Source: CAVTJX01 sp963735175 (GTDB taxonomy: Bacteria; Electryoneota; RPQS01). From it: a stretch of DNA of 64,000 bases. Location: NCBI GenBank assembly GCA_963735175.1, contig CAVTJX010000017.1:1-64000 (forward strand). Reading direction: 5' to 3'. This document shows, one piece after another, positions 18,957 to 27,285 of this stretch; position 1 is the first letter of the stretch, and the number at the start of each line of letters is the position of its first letter. The notes beneath the pieces were generated by a model. That model had not been told where the DNA came from and did no database searches. It saw nothing but the letters and a program-made list of their open reading frames with translations. The position numbers and the translations under genes are program-made.

Positions 18957-18985
18957 TTGACATTCCCACTGAAAAGGGGTATCTT
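18957..18985 (+). promoter_or_regulatory. Promoter of dnaX
   Basis: TTGACA (18957-18962), 17-base spacer, TATCTT (18980-18985). The start would be near 18992, about 58 bases before the dnaX ATG. An imperfect inverted repeat (CATATGGACAA at 18867-18877, TTGTCCACATG at 18942-18952) lies just upstream. Confidence 0.65.
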
Positions 18986-19049
18986 TCCTTATTGTATCCC
19001 TTCCTCTTGTCTGAACGATTTTGTCGGAATTTCTGGCGAGACCGCTTTC

Positions 19050-20747
19050 ATGTCCTATCAGGTATTGGCTCGGCGCTGGCGGCCAAAGACGTTTTCGGAC
19101 GTAGTCGGCCAAGAGCACGTCACCCGCACGATCAAGAACGCACTGAAACAAGGGCGGCTTGCCCATGCGTTCTTGTTTACGGGTCCGCGCGGCTGCGGCA
19201 AGACATCCACGGCGCGGATTCTCGCCCGCGCGGTCAACTGCCCAAATATCGATTTACAGGGCGATCCTGAGCCGTGCAACGAATGCGAGACTTGCCGTGC
19301 CTTGTTTGAGGACCGCGAACTGGACGTGATCGAGATGGACGCGGCGTCGTATCGCGGCATCGAAGACGTGCGGCGGATCAATGACACGTGCCGCCTCGCG
19401 CCGGTCGCGGGCCGCCGCAAAGTCTACATCATCGACGAAGTCCACATGTTCACGCGGGAAGCTTTCAACGCGTTGTTAAAGACGCTGGAAGAGCCGCCCG
19501 AACATGTGATTTTTATTCTCGCGACGACGGACGTCCACAAAGTTCCGGGCACGATTCTCTCGCGCGTACAGCGGTTTGATTTCCGGCCCGTGCAGCCCCT
19601 TGACGTAGCGCCGCACCTTGCGAAAATCTGTGCCGTTGAAGGCTGGCCCGCGGATCCCGAAGCGTTATGGTTGATTGCCCGGCGCGGTGACGGCTCGCTG
19701 CGCGACGCCGAAGGCCTCCTGGATCAGGTGGTGTCGTTTTCGGGAAGCCGCGTGTCGCTTGAGACCACGCGCGAAGTGCTGGGCCTATTTCCGAACGAAC
19801 TACTCGCGCAGGCGACGCAGCTCGTGAACGACCGCAGCCTCGGCGCGGTGCCCGCCTATCTTGAACAACTGGCGCTGCGCGGCACAGACTACACGGAATT
19901 TCTGAAGGGCTTACAGGCTTACTGGATGGACCTCGTCTTTCTGAAGGAAGGTCTGCCGCTGCCGAGCCGCTCGGATGATGAGATTGCCCAGATGAAAGCC
20001 GCGAGCGCAGAATTGGGCGTGGAAGACATGTTCCGCCTGATCCGGCTGGCGGAATCACTGGAAGACGGAATCAAATGGTCTACCGCCCCGCGCGTACGCT
20101 TTGAGATTTCATTCCTGCGCTGGGTGACGATGGACCGGATGGTGGCGATCCGCGACATCCTGAATAAAGTCGCACCTTCGGCCGCGCCGGTGGCAGCGGC
20201 GATTCCGGCGAGTGCAGAACGCGCGCCATCCATTCCCGCAGCCGTTTCCGTACGACCGGCCGCTCCGGCCAATGTGGCGGCGCCGATACCATTATCCGCT
20301 CCAGCGCCGGTTTCCGCGCCCGCGGCGAATGTTGTAACCGGCGATGTGACGTTCGAGCAGCTTCAGGCGGCGTGGCCCGAGGTGCTGCGGACGCTGCGCA
20401 AGCGCAACAACCTGGCCGGTGTCATGGCCGAAAAATCCTGGGCACTGGAATCACTCGCGGGCAAAAAGTTGACGGTAAACTGCCTGAGCCCGGACAAATT
20501 CCAGTATGACCAGATGAAGACGAACTTCCCACATCTGGCGGCGGCAATCGCCGACGTTTGCGGAGTAACACTGACTTTGCTGGCCGGTCCACTGCGAACG
20601 ACTCCGGCAGCCGAATCCGCTCCCAGCGCCGCCGCAGCCGATTCTGCCACCTCTCCCCCACCCGCCGGCAACGATTTGTTCACCAGCCTGGTGAACCGCT
20701 TTGGCGGAGTGGAGATCGATCCCGAAAAAACCCGCGAACCGAAATAA
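19050..20747 (+). CDS. dnaX: DNA polymerase III subunit gamma/tau
   Basis: Clamp-loader ATPase of 565 aa. The first 370 residues hold the AAA+ module: Walker A GPRGCGKTSTA, a four-Cys zinc site (C in AVNCPN and three in PCNECETC), DEVH Walker B (IIDEVHMF) and sensor SRVQRFDF. Then follow an Ala/Pro-rich linker and a short C-terminal domain. The start at the ATG giving MSYQVLARRWRPKTF is the exact family start; a longer frame begins at 18942 but crosses the promoter. No frameshift. It leads the dnaX-recR pair; the ybaB gene often found between them is missing. Confidence 0.96.
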   Translation: MSYQVLARRWRPKTFSDVVGQEHVTRTIKNALKQGRLAHAFLFTGPRGCGKTSTARILARAVNCPNIDLQGDPEPCNECETCRALFEDRELDVIEMDAASYRGIEDVRRINDTCRLAPVAGRRKVYIIDEVHMFTREAFNALLKTLEEPPEHVIFILATTDVHKVPGTILSRVQRFDFRPVQPLDVAPHLAKICAVEGWPADPEALWLIARRGDGSLRDAEGLLDQVVSFSGSRVSLETTREVLGLFPNELLAQATQLVNDRSLGAVPAYLEQLALRGTDYTEFLKGLQAYWMDLVFLKEGLPLPSRSDDEIAQMKAASAELGVEDMFRLIRLAESLEDGIKWSTAPRVRFEISFLRWVTMDRMVAIRDILNKVAPSAAPVAAAIPASAERAPSIPAAVSVRPAAPANVAAPIPLSAPAPVSAPAANVVTGDVTFEQLQAAWPEVLRTLRKRNNLAGVMAEKSWALESLAGKKLTVNCLSPDKFQYDQMKTNFPHLAAAIADVCGVTLTLLAGPLRTTPAAESAPSAAAADSATSPPPAGNDLFTSLVNRFGGVEIDPEKTREPK

Positions 20748-20753
20748 CGATTC

Positions 20754-21362
20754 ATGGACGTCTCCCGTTATTCTCCCTCCCTCGAACGACTGGTAGAGCG
20801 AATTTCGAAGCTGCCCGGCCTGGGCCGCAAGTCGGCGGCACGGCTGGCGCTGCACATTCTGCGGCAGCCCGACGAAGACGCACGCGCTCTGGCGCAGGCG
20901 ATTGTCGATGTAAAAGAGCGCATTCACCTCTGCCGGGTGTGCGCGAACTTCACGGAAGAAGAACTCTGTCCGATGTGCGCCGACCCACGCCGCGACGCCG
21001 GATTGATCTGCGTGGTGGAGACCCCCGGCGACGTGCTGCGCATCGAGCGCACGGGCGCATTTCGCGGCCTGTACCACGTGCTGGGCGGCACGCTCTCGCC
21101 GCTGGACGGCATCGGGCCGGACGAACTGCGCATCGTGGAATTATTCGAACGGCTGACGGACGGCGCGGTGCGCGAGGTCATTCTCGCGACGAATCCGACC
21201 ACGGACGGCGACGCCACGGCGCTCTATTTAGTGCGCACGCTGAAAGAGCGCAATATCGCGGCTTCGCGCCTGGCGCGCGGCGTGCCGGTGGGCTCCGAAC
21301 TCGAGCAGATCGACGAAGTCACATTGGCCAGCGCACTCGAATCGCGCACCCGCATCTCCTGA
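20754..21362 (+). CDS. recR: Recombination protein RecR
   Basis: Partner of RecO and RecF in loading RecA onto gapped DNA. The 202-aa protein has an N-terminal HhH (LPGLGRKSAARLALHIL) and the C4 zinc finger C60-x2-C63…C72-x2-C75 (CRVCANF…LCPMC). A Toprim domain follows (ICVVETPGDVLRIERTG, then ATNPTTDGDATALYL). It begins 6 bases after dnaX. recO is also in this window (47149-47937), recF is not. Confidence 0.96.
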   Translation: MDVSRYSPSLERLVERISKLPGLGRKSAARLALHILRQPDEDARALAQAIVDVKERIHLCRVCANFTEEELCPMCADPRRDAGLICVVETPGDVLRIERTGAFRGLYHVLGGTLSPLDGIGPDELRIVELFERLTDGAVREVILATNPTTDGDATALYLVRTLKERNIAASRLARGVPVGSELEQIDEVTLASALESRTRIS

Positions 21363-21437
21363 TTACCGCTGCATGTCCGGCTCGGACAGCGGCAGGATCA
21401 GGCCTCCCAAAATCACCTTATCCCACGGGGAGATGAA

Positions 21438-22034
21438 TTGATTCCCGGATTCAATCTTGCCAACAAGCTCACGTTGTCGCGGCTGGTGCTGGGGCCGTTG
21501 TTTCTGGTCGCTTACCTGAGTGAGTGGCGTTGGTCGGTGGAGACGGCGCTGTTCGTGGCGATCCTGATCGAAGCTTCGGACGTGGCGGACGGAATCGCCG
21601 CCCGCGCACGCAAGCAAGTGTCGGACGTCGGCAAGCTGCTCGACCCGATGAGCGATTCGATTTCGCGGCTTTCGTATTACATCGGGTTTCTGGCAACCGG
21701 GCTGGCCTCGGCCTGGATGATTGTGATCCTTCTTTACCGTGATGTGCTGGTCTCGTACCTGCGCGTCTTCTCGGCGCTCTCGGGCGTGGCAATGGGACGG
21801 CGCACCTCCGGCAAGTGGAAGGGCATTTTACAGGGCGCAGTATCGCTGACCGTGCTGGCGTTGCTGGTTGTCGATCGCAATCTGCCCCACGACATTTTCC
21901 AGATTCCACAGGTCCACCGGATCATCTACTGGCTGCTGGTGTTCGTAACGGGTTACACGGTATTTTCGGGATTCGAATACCTCAAGGGCAATAAGGAACT
22001 GCTGCTGGAGATCCGCCGGCGGGGCGCCGCGTGA
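21438..22034 (+). CDS. pgsA: CDP-alcohol phosphatidyltransferase, probably PgsA
   Basis: Integral membrane enzyme that makes phosphatidylglycerophosphate (or a related lipid) from CDP-diacylglycerol. The 198-aa protein has the full family motif with D48, D51, G52, A55, R56, G65, D69 and D73 (DVADGIAARA…GKLLDPMSD). About five transmembrane helices are visible. The start is a TTG at 21438 behind GGGGAG. The next gene is phosphatidylglycerophosphatase, which supports the PgsA assignment over other CDP-alcohol transferases. Confidence 0.88.
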   Translation: MIPGFNLANKLTLSRLVLGPLFLVAYLSEWRWSVETALFVAILIEASDVADGIAARARKQVSDVGKLLDPMSDSISRLSYYIGFLATGLASAWMIVILLYRDVLVSYLRVFSALSGVAMGRRTSGKWKGILQGAVSLTVLALLVVDRNLPHDIFQIPQVHRIIYWLLVFVTGYTVFSGFEYLKGNKELLLEIRRRGAA

Positions 22035-22550
22035 GCCGTTGGCACTGGCCGGAAACGGCCGTGGTGACCGTACTCTATACGGGCTATCTCCCCGATCGCG
22101 CCGGGCACAGTAGCTTCGGCCGCAACGTGCGCGATCCTCTGGTTTGCGCCGCCGCTGCTGCGCTGGCCGTGGGCGCTGCTGCTGATTCCCGTGACGCTGT
22201 GGGGCGTATATCTTTCGACCCGCGCCTGCGACCATTTCAAGGTCGTGCAAAATTCGCCGTTCGCAAAGCTGCGCCGGCCCAATCCACACGAAGGCGATCC
22301 CGACCAGGTGGTGTTCGACGAATTCGTCGGGCAGTGGATCACGCTGCTCGCGGCTTCGCACAACGTGCTGAGCTTTCTCGGCGCGTTCCTCGTGTTCAGG
22401 CTTTTCGACATCGTAAAGCCGCTGGGTGTGAACGAGGTGCAGAAGCTGCGGGGCGGCTGGGGCATAATGCTGGACGACGTGTTGGCGGGAGTCTGGGGCG
22501 CAATTTTAATTGGACTCGTCCAGCGACTGGCGACGTACCTGTTTTCGTGA
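22031..22550 (+). CDS. pgpA: Phosphatidylglycerophosphatase A, frameshifted
   Basis: Dephosphorylates phosphatidylglycerophosphate, the step after PgsA. The C-terminal two-thirds is clear: DPDQVVFDEFVGQWITLL is the catalytic acidic motif, and MLDDVLAGVWGA ends the protein. The N-terminus (RWHWPETAVVTVLYTGYLP) begins at a GTG that overlaps the pgsA stop as GTGA. It shifts frame near 22095-22130, where the family G.LP.APGT motif would lie. Repaired length is about 172 aa. Confidence 0.88.
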
Positions 22551-22577
22551 CGGCAGAGGACAAACAGCCATCGGTTA

Positions 22578-23827
22578 TGTAAGCGAGATTCTGAGTATCG
22601 GCGACGAGGTGCTGCGCGGCGACATCGTCAACGGCAACGCGGCGCATATTGCCCGTGCGCTGTCGGCGATCGGTCTTCCGCCGCGCTACGCGAGCGTAAT
22701 TCCCGACGATGCGGCGGCGATTCAAACCGCCATCGCCATCGCGCTGGACCGCGCGCACGTCGTAATCCTCACCGGCGGCCTCGGGCCGACGCCTGACGAT
22801 CTGACGCGCGACGCGGTGGCGGACTACTTTCACCTGCCGCTGCAGGAAGACCCGGAACTGTTGGCGCACGTCGAGGCGCTGTTCCGCTCGCGCGGGGCGA
22901 CGATGCCCGCAACTTCGCGCAACCAGGCATTATTCCCGAATGGCGCGCGCAAGATTCCCAACCCGCATGGCACCGCTACGGGGATCCACGTGGAGCGTGA
23001 CGGGCGGCATTTGTTTTCGCTGCCGGGGGTGCCGGTGGAAATGCGGCAGATGACGGACGACTATATCGTGCCGCTCTTGCGCGCCGCTTTCCCCGACGCG
23101 TGCGTGCTGACGCGGACGCTGCGCCTGGCGGGAATCGGCGAATCGCTGGTGTTGCAACAGATTGGTGCGGAACTCGCGGAGATCGACCGTTATGTGTCGC
23201 TGGCCTACCTGCCGCATCACGGTCTTTTGGATCTGCGGCTGACGGCGCGCACCGGCGAAACGCACGAAGCCGAGGCACAGATTGCGCACGCGGAGGCTGT
23301 GATCCGCCAGCGCATCGGCGCGCATGTCTATGCGACGGGAACCACTACGCTTTGCGAAGCCATGGGGAATGTGCTCGTCAATCGCGGGCAACTGCTGGCG
23401 GTGGCGGAGAAGCTGCTCGGGCGGACTGGTGGCGGATATGATTACCGACACGCCAGGCTCTTCTCGCTGGTTCGAGCGCGGTTGGGTGACCTATTCGAAC
23501 GCCGCCAAGGCGCAGAATCTGGGCGTGCCGCGCGAGTTACTCGACACTCACGGCGCGGTCTCGGAACCGGTGGCGAAGGCGATGGCGGAGGGCGCGCGGA
23601 TGCAGGCGGGTACGCACTGGGGTTTGGCCACGACCGGAATCGCCGGACCCGATGGCGGCACAGACGCGAAACCCGTGGGCACGGTGTGGATCGCCATCGC
23701 CTCGCCCGCGCAGACAACGGCGCGGCGGCTGCAATTATCGGGACTGCGGGAAACGATCAAGCTGCGCACGGCGCACTGCGCGCTCTATCTGCTTTTTCAG
23801 CGGCTGATGGACGAAATCGCGACGTGA
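22578..23827 (+). CDS. cinA: CinA-like protein (nicotinamide-nucleotide amidase), frameshifted
   Basis: Two-domain protein. The N-terminal molybdopterin-binding-like domain has LSIGDEVLRGDIVN and LTGGLGPTPDDLTRD and acts in related proteins as an ADP-ribose pyrophosphatase. The C-terminal PncC domain has CSGGLVADMITDTPGSS and TTGIAGPDGGT and deamidates NMN. One extra base near 23412 splits AVAES from CSGGL. The start is also damaged: VSEILSIGDEV is preceded by an ATG at 22578 in a different frame, so a second error there is likely. The stop overlaps the thpR GTG. Confidence 0.87.
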
Positions 23828-24381
23828 GACTGTTCATCGCTATTGATCTTCCCGAAACATGGAAACAGGTGCTGGCGCTGCCGGAAGCGAGCATCGGCTG
23901 GCTGGGGCACGGCGTGAAATGGGTGGAACCGCGCGGCATGCACCTGACGCTAAAGTTTCTGGGCGAGGTCGAGGAATCGCAGTTGGCCGAAGTCACAGCG
24001 GGGATCACGCGGGCGTGCGCGGGCTGTCCGGTCTTTCCGATGCAGATTCACGGCACGGGGGCGTTTCCCAATTCCAGACGGCCGCGGGTCTACTGGGCGG
24101 GCCTCGTTTCGCCACCGACGCTGCTGGAACTTCAGGCACGGCTGGAAAGTGAAATGGACGCGCTGGGATTTCCCCGCGACGAACACACTTTCCGTCCGCA
24201 TCTCACCCTCGCGCGCATCAAAGAACCGATCGGCAAGGATCGCATGACGGAAGCGCTGTTGAACTTCCGTCTCGAAGGTGATCCGATCCAGGTTACCGAG
24301 GTGCTGCTCATGCAGAGCCACCTCTATCCCGGCGGGGCGCGCTACGAAGCAATCGGCCGCTTTCCGTTGGAAACTTCATAG
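23824..24381 (+). CDS. thpR: RNA 2',3'-cyclic phosphodiesterase (2'-5' RNA ligase family)
   Basis: Soluble 2H phosphoesterase of 185 aa. Both catalytic HxTx motifs are present: HLTL at 40-43 and HLTL at 127-130, spaced as in the family. The N-terminus is RLFIAIDLPETW. It begins with a GTG that overlaps the cinA stop as GTGA, and the cinA-thpR pairing is frequent in bacteria. No frameshift. Confidence 0.94.
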   Translation: MRLFIAIDLPETWKQVLALPEASIGWLGHGVKWVEPRGMHLTLKFLGEVEESQLAEVTAGITRACAGCPVFPMQIHGTGAFPNSRRPRVYWAGLVSPPTLLELQARLESEMDALGFPRDEHTFRPHLTLARIKEPIGKDRMTEALLNFRLEGDPIQVTEVLLMQSHLYPGGARYEAIGRFPLETS

Positions 24382-24495
24382 AGCGCGCGCCGGCAGCGGC
24401 CGCGCGTTTGAACTCATCGCACTTCAGGCGCGGTGAACGGGCAATATAAGTGTTGCCCGTCCGCGGCGCCCGAACCTTATAGCAAAGGAAATCCC

Positions 24496-24964
24496 GTGGC
24501 CCGACAATCGTTTATTACGGAGATCGAAGTCAGTCGCGACAAGGTTTGGAACCTGCTTATCGATCCCAAGGAATTCGCCTTTTGGGCGCCCAATGTCCGC
24601 GAGCTGACGATGGAGCCCAACCAAATGGCCGTTGACTCGATCCGCCGTTTCCGGCTGGACGTGAGCGGCAAGATTGAGACTCTCGAGACCCGCATCACGC
24701 ATGTCATCGACGGCGAAATGTTTGCGGAGATTCCCGTGGGCGGCTCGCTCAAGCTTCATGAAAAGGTTGAGCATCTGAAAATGGTCTACCGACTTGAAGA
24801 CGTGGACGCCAAGTCGTGCAGTTTGACATTCAATATTGACTGGGAGATGAAGGGATTCTTGAACAAGATGCTGGAAAAGGTCGTGATGGGGGCGTTTACA
24901 TCCAATCTCCGGCTTCTGGTTCGAGCGTTTGAAAACCTATGCCGAAACCGGACGGCCCGTCTAA
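24496..24964 (+). CDS. SRPBCC (START-like) family protein, C-terminus frameshifted
   Basis: Helix-grip fold protein of about 155 aa. SFITEIEVSRDKVWNLLIDP…FAFWAPNV is the usual N-terminal strand and helix, and the long C-terminal helix starts at KGFLNKMLEKVVMGAFTSN. The last residues shift frame near 24915. The other frame ends ERLKTYAETGRPV at 24964, which is the common ending of this family, whereas the apparent frame runs on to 24990. The GTG at 24496 was chosen because it follows AAAGGAAAT. Members bind hydrophobic ligands; no function can be named here. Confidence 0.75.
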
Positions 24965-25006
24965 TCCTTCACTCACAAATACCGATTTAACTTGCGAGTT
25001 CCATCG

Positions 25007-26080
25007 ATGAGCAAAGAGACCGACGACAAAAAGAAGAACCTCGACATCGCGCTGCAACAGATCGACAAGCAGTACGGCAAGGGTTCGATTATGCGCCTCG
25101 GCGATAACGGGCCGATCCAGAAAGTCGAGACGATTTCCACCGGCTCGCTGTCGCTCGACAACGCGCTGGGCGTGGGCGGCGTGCCGCGCGGGCGGGTGAT
25201 CGAGATCTACGGTCCCGAATCGTCGGGCAAGACGACACTGGCACTGTCGATTATCGCGCAGGCACAGAAGACCGGCGGCAGCGCCGCGATCATCGACGCC
25301 GAACACGCCCTCGATCCGAACTACGCCCGGGCGCTGGGCGTGAACATCGACGATCTGCTGGTGAGCCAGCCCGACACGGGCGAGCAGGCGCTGGAGATCG
25401 CGGAAATGCTGGTGCGCTCGGGCGCGCTGGACGTCGTGGTGGTGGACTCGGTGGCGGCGCTGGTGCCCAAGGCCGAGATCGAAGGCGAGATGGGCGACGC
25501 CCTGCCCGGTTTGCAGGCACGCTTAATGAGCCAGGCACTGCGCAAGCTGACGGCGGTGGTAGCGCGTTCGAACACGAGCTTGGTGTTCATCAACCAGCTC
25601 CGCATGAAAATCGGCGTGATGTTCGGCAATCCCGAAACCACGACGGGCGGCAACGCGCTCAAGTTCTACGCCACGGTGCGCATGGACATCCGCCGCATCG
25701 CCAGTCTGAAGGACGGCGATTCGGTGATCGGCAACCGCACGCGCGTGAAGGTCGTGAAGAATAAACTGGCGGCGCCGTTCCGCGAAGCGGAATTCGACAT
25801 TATTTACGGGCGCGGCATCGACCATACAGGCGACGTGCTGGATCTGTCGGCGCAGCTCGGCGTCGTCTCCAAGAGCGGCACATGGTACAGCTTCGGCGAG
25901 GACCGGCTGGGCCAGGGCAAGGAGCGCGTGTGTGAACTGCTGAACGAGAATCCGGAAATGCTGGAGCGGATCGAGCGCGCCGTGCGTCAGGAACTTGGCT
26001 ATACGGCCGTGGAAGCGCCGGCGGAAGCCGCAGCCGCCCCGGCGGAAGCGAAACCCCGCGGCAAGAAAGCCGCCGTTTAA
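25007..26080 (+). CDS. recA: Recombinase RecA
   Basis: Strand-exchange recombinase and SOS coprotease, 357 aa. Walker A is GPESSGKTT at 69-77; Walker B VVVVDSVAALVP, loop L1 GDALPGLQARLMSQALRKLT and L2 FGNPETTTGGNALKFY are all intact. The C-terminal tail is Ala/Glu-rich and ends in Lys (KPRGKKAAV), less acidic than most. The ATG at 25007 gives the family start MSKETDDKKKNLDIAL. No LexA box was recognised upstream. recX follows after one intervening gene. Confidence 0.98.
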   Translation: MSKETDDKKKNLDIALQQIDKQYGKGSIMRLGDNGPIQKVETISTGSLSLDNALGVGGVPRGRVIEIYGPESSGKTTLALSIIAQAQKTGGSAAIIDAEHALDPNYARALGVNIDDLLVSQPDTGEQALEIAEMLVRSGALDVVVVDSVAALVPKAEIEGEMGDALPGLQARLMSQALRKLTAVVARSNTSLVFINQLRMKIGVMFGNPETTTGGNALKFYATVRMDIRRIASLKDGDSVIGNRTRVKVVKNKLAAPFREAEFDIIYGRGIDHTGDVLDLSAQLGVVSKSGTWYSFGEDRLGQGKERVCELLNENPEMLERIERAVRQELGYTAVEAPAEAAAAPAEAKPRGKKAAV

Positions 26081-26093
26081 CCGCGAGCATCCG

Positions 26094-26719
26094 ATGCGCA
26101 TCGGTTGGATCCGTAGTCTGATTCTGGTCGTAGGGTTCATGACCGTCATCTTGCCCGCACGCGCACATCAACTCGTGCTGACGACGGGTTACGCCAACTC
26201 AGGTACGCCGGACGTAGGCCGGAACATCGACACTCACCATCGTCCTTTCGGCGCGGGCGGAGGGTATGCCGTGGCGATGCGGACGGACATCTTACGCGCC
26301 GCGCAGTCCCATCTGGTGGGGGCCGCAGTTCCTTTACTGGAACAACCTCACCGGCGACCCGTATCAGAGTATCGACGCGACCTATTTCCAGATGGAAGTC
26401 GGGGGCAGGATTTCGGTGCACTCACGCCACTTCGGAACCGACGCTGTACGCGGGCGGCGGGCTCGGTTATTCGGTGGCGCATGGTGAGAACAAGTCACTG
26501 CTTGATGGTTCCAAGCAGACCTTCGACGGCGATTTTCCGACTGCCTCACTGCATATCGGCGCGAAAACGCGTCCGACGCCGGACCTTACGCTGCTGGCCG
26601 AAGGCTCCTATCATTTCGGACTGGACCATCCGGACCGGCGCTTGTCGGTTGGTCCGGCCAGCGCGTGGCTGATTCAGATCGGTGTGGGCTTTGACATCCT
26701 CGGTGGGATCGGCCGGTGA
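26094..26719 (+). CDS. Small outer-membrane beta-barrel-like protein, frameshifted
   Basis: No family recognised by name. The product has a signal peptide (MRIGWIRSLILVVGFMTVILP, split here, cleavage likely after ARA-HQ). After repair it reads as alternating strands typical of small outer-membrane barrels: YFQMEVGGRISVHS, LYAGGGLGYSVAHGEN, PTASLHIGAKTRPTPDLTLLAEG, ending IQIGVGFDILGG. Two frame changes are needed (near 26300 and 26440). About 208 aa. It sits between recA and recX, and its stop overlaps the recX GTG. Confidence 0.6.
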
Positions 26720-27222
26720 ATGAGGGCCGGCCGCAACGCTCCCGGCCGAAAATCAACGCCCTGCAATACTCCGTGCGGCTGCTTTCAACTCGCGCCTATT
26801 CCGAAAACAAACTGCGCGAGAAGCTTGCCTTGCGGCAGTACACACCGGAAGAAATCGCGGCGGCGGTCTCGCGTCTGAAAGCCGAGAAGTTAGTGGACGA
26901 CCGCCGCTTCATGGAAGAATTTATCCGCGCGCGGCTGGCGTCGCGGCCCCGCACGGGGGCGGCGCTGGTGCGCGATCTGATTCTGCGCGGCATTCCGCGA
27001 AAGCCGGCGCAGGAGGCCGTGAAGGAACTCGCGTCGCAGGAGAATGAATTGCCGCTGGCACTCGAGGTCGTGCGCCGCAAACAGGTAGCGTACGCCGCCC
27101 TGGACGAGCAGACTCGCTACCGCCGGTTGGCGTCGCTGCTGGCGCGGCGCGGCTTCTCTTACGCCACGATTCAAAAAGTATTACGACTCGATCCCGATCA
27201 ATTGCCGGCGGACGGAGAATAA
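26716..27222 (+). CDS. recX: Regulatory protein RecX
   Basis: Inhibitor/modulator of RecA filaments. The 168-aa protein consists of three-helix repeats: YSVRLLSTRAYSENKLREKL, then EEIAAAVSRLKAEKLVDDRRF, then ALVRDLILRGI. This is the normal RecX layout. It starts with a GTG overlapping the previous stop. Its closeness to recA, although not direct, supports the assignment. A hairpin follows its stop immediately. Confidence 0.92.
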   Translation: MNEGRPQRSRPKINALQYSVRLLSTRAYSENKLREKLALRQYTPEEIAAAVSRLKAEKLVDDRRFMEEFIRARLASRPRTGAALVRDLILRGIPRKPAQEAVKELASQENELPLALEVVRRKQVAYAALDEQTRYRRLASLLARRGFSYATIQKVLRLDPDQLPADGE

Positions 27223-27250
27223 GCGCAGCCTCACGCGGGTGAGGCTGCGC
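27223..27250 (+). terminator. Hairpin after recX
   Basis: GCGCAGCCTCAC-GCGG-GTGAGGCTGCGC: a perfect 12-bp stem with a 4-base loop starting directly after the recX stop. There is no T-run, so it may act as an attenuator or a weak terminator. Confidence 0.6.
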
Positions 27251-27285
27251 CGCATTATCCAGACCGCCGATACAATCCAAGCCCT

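Noticed and set aside
20455..20475. A-rich site in dnaX as a programmed frameshift
   Set aside because: Only five A residues followed by G, very late in the gene (near codon 472), with no matching ribosome-site or hairpin arrangement. Programmed sites lie after the ATPase core and use a longer slippery run.
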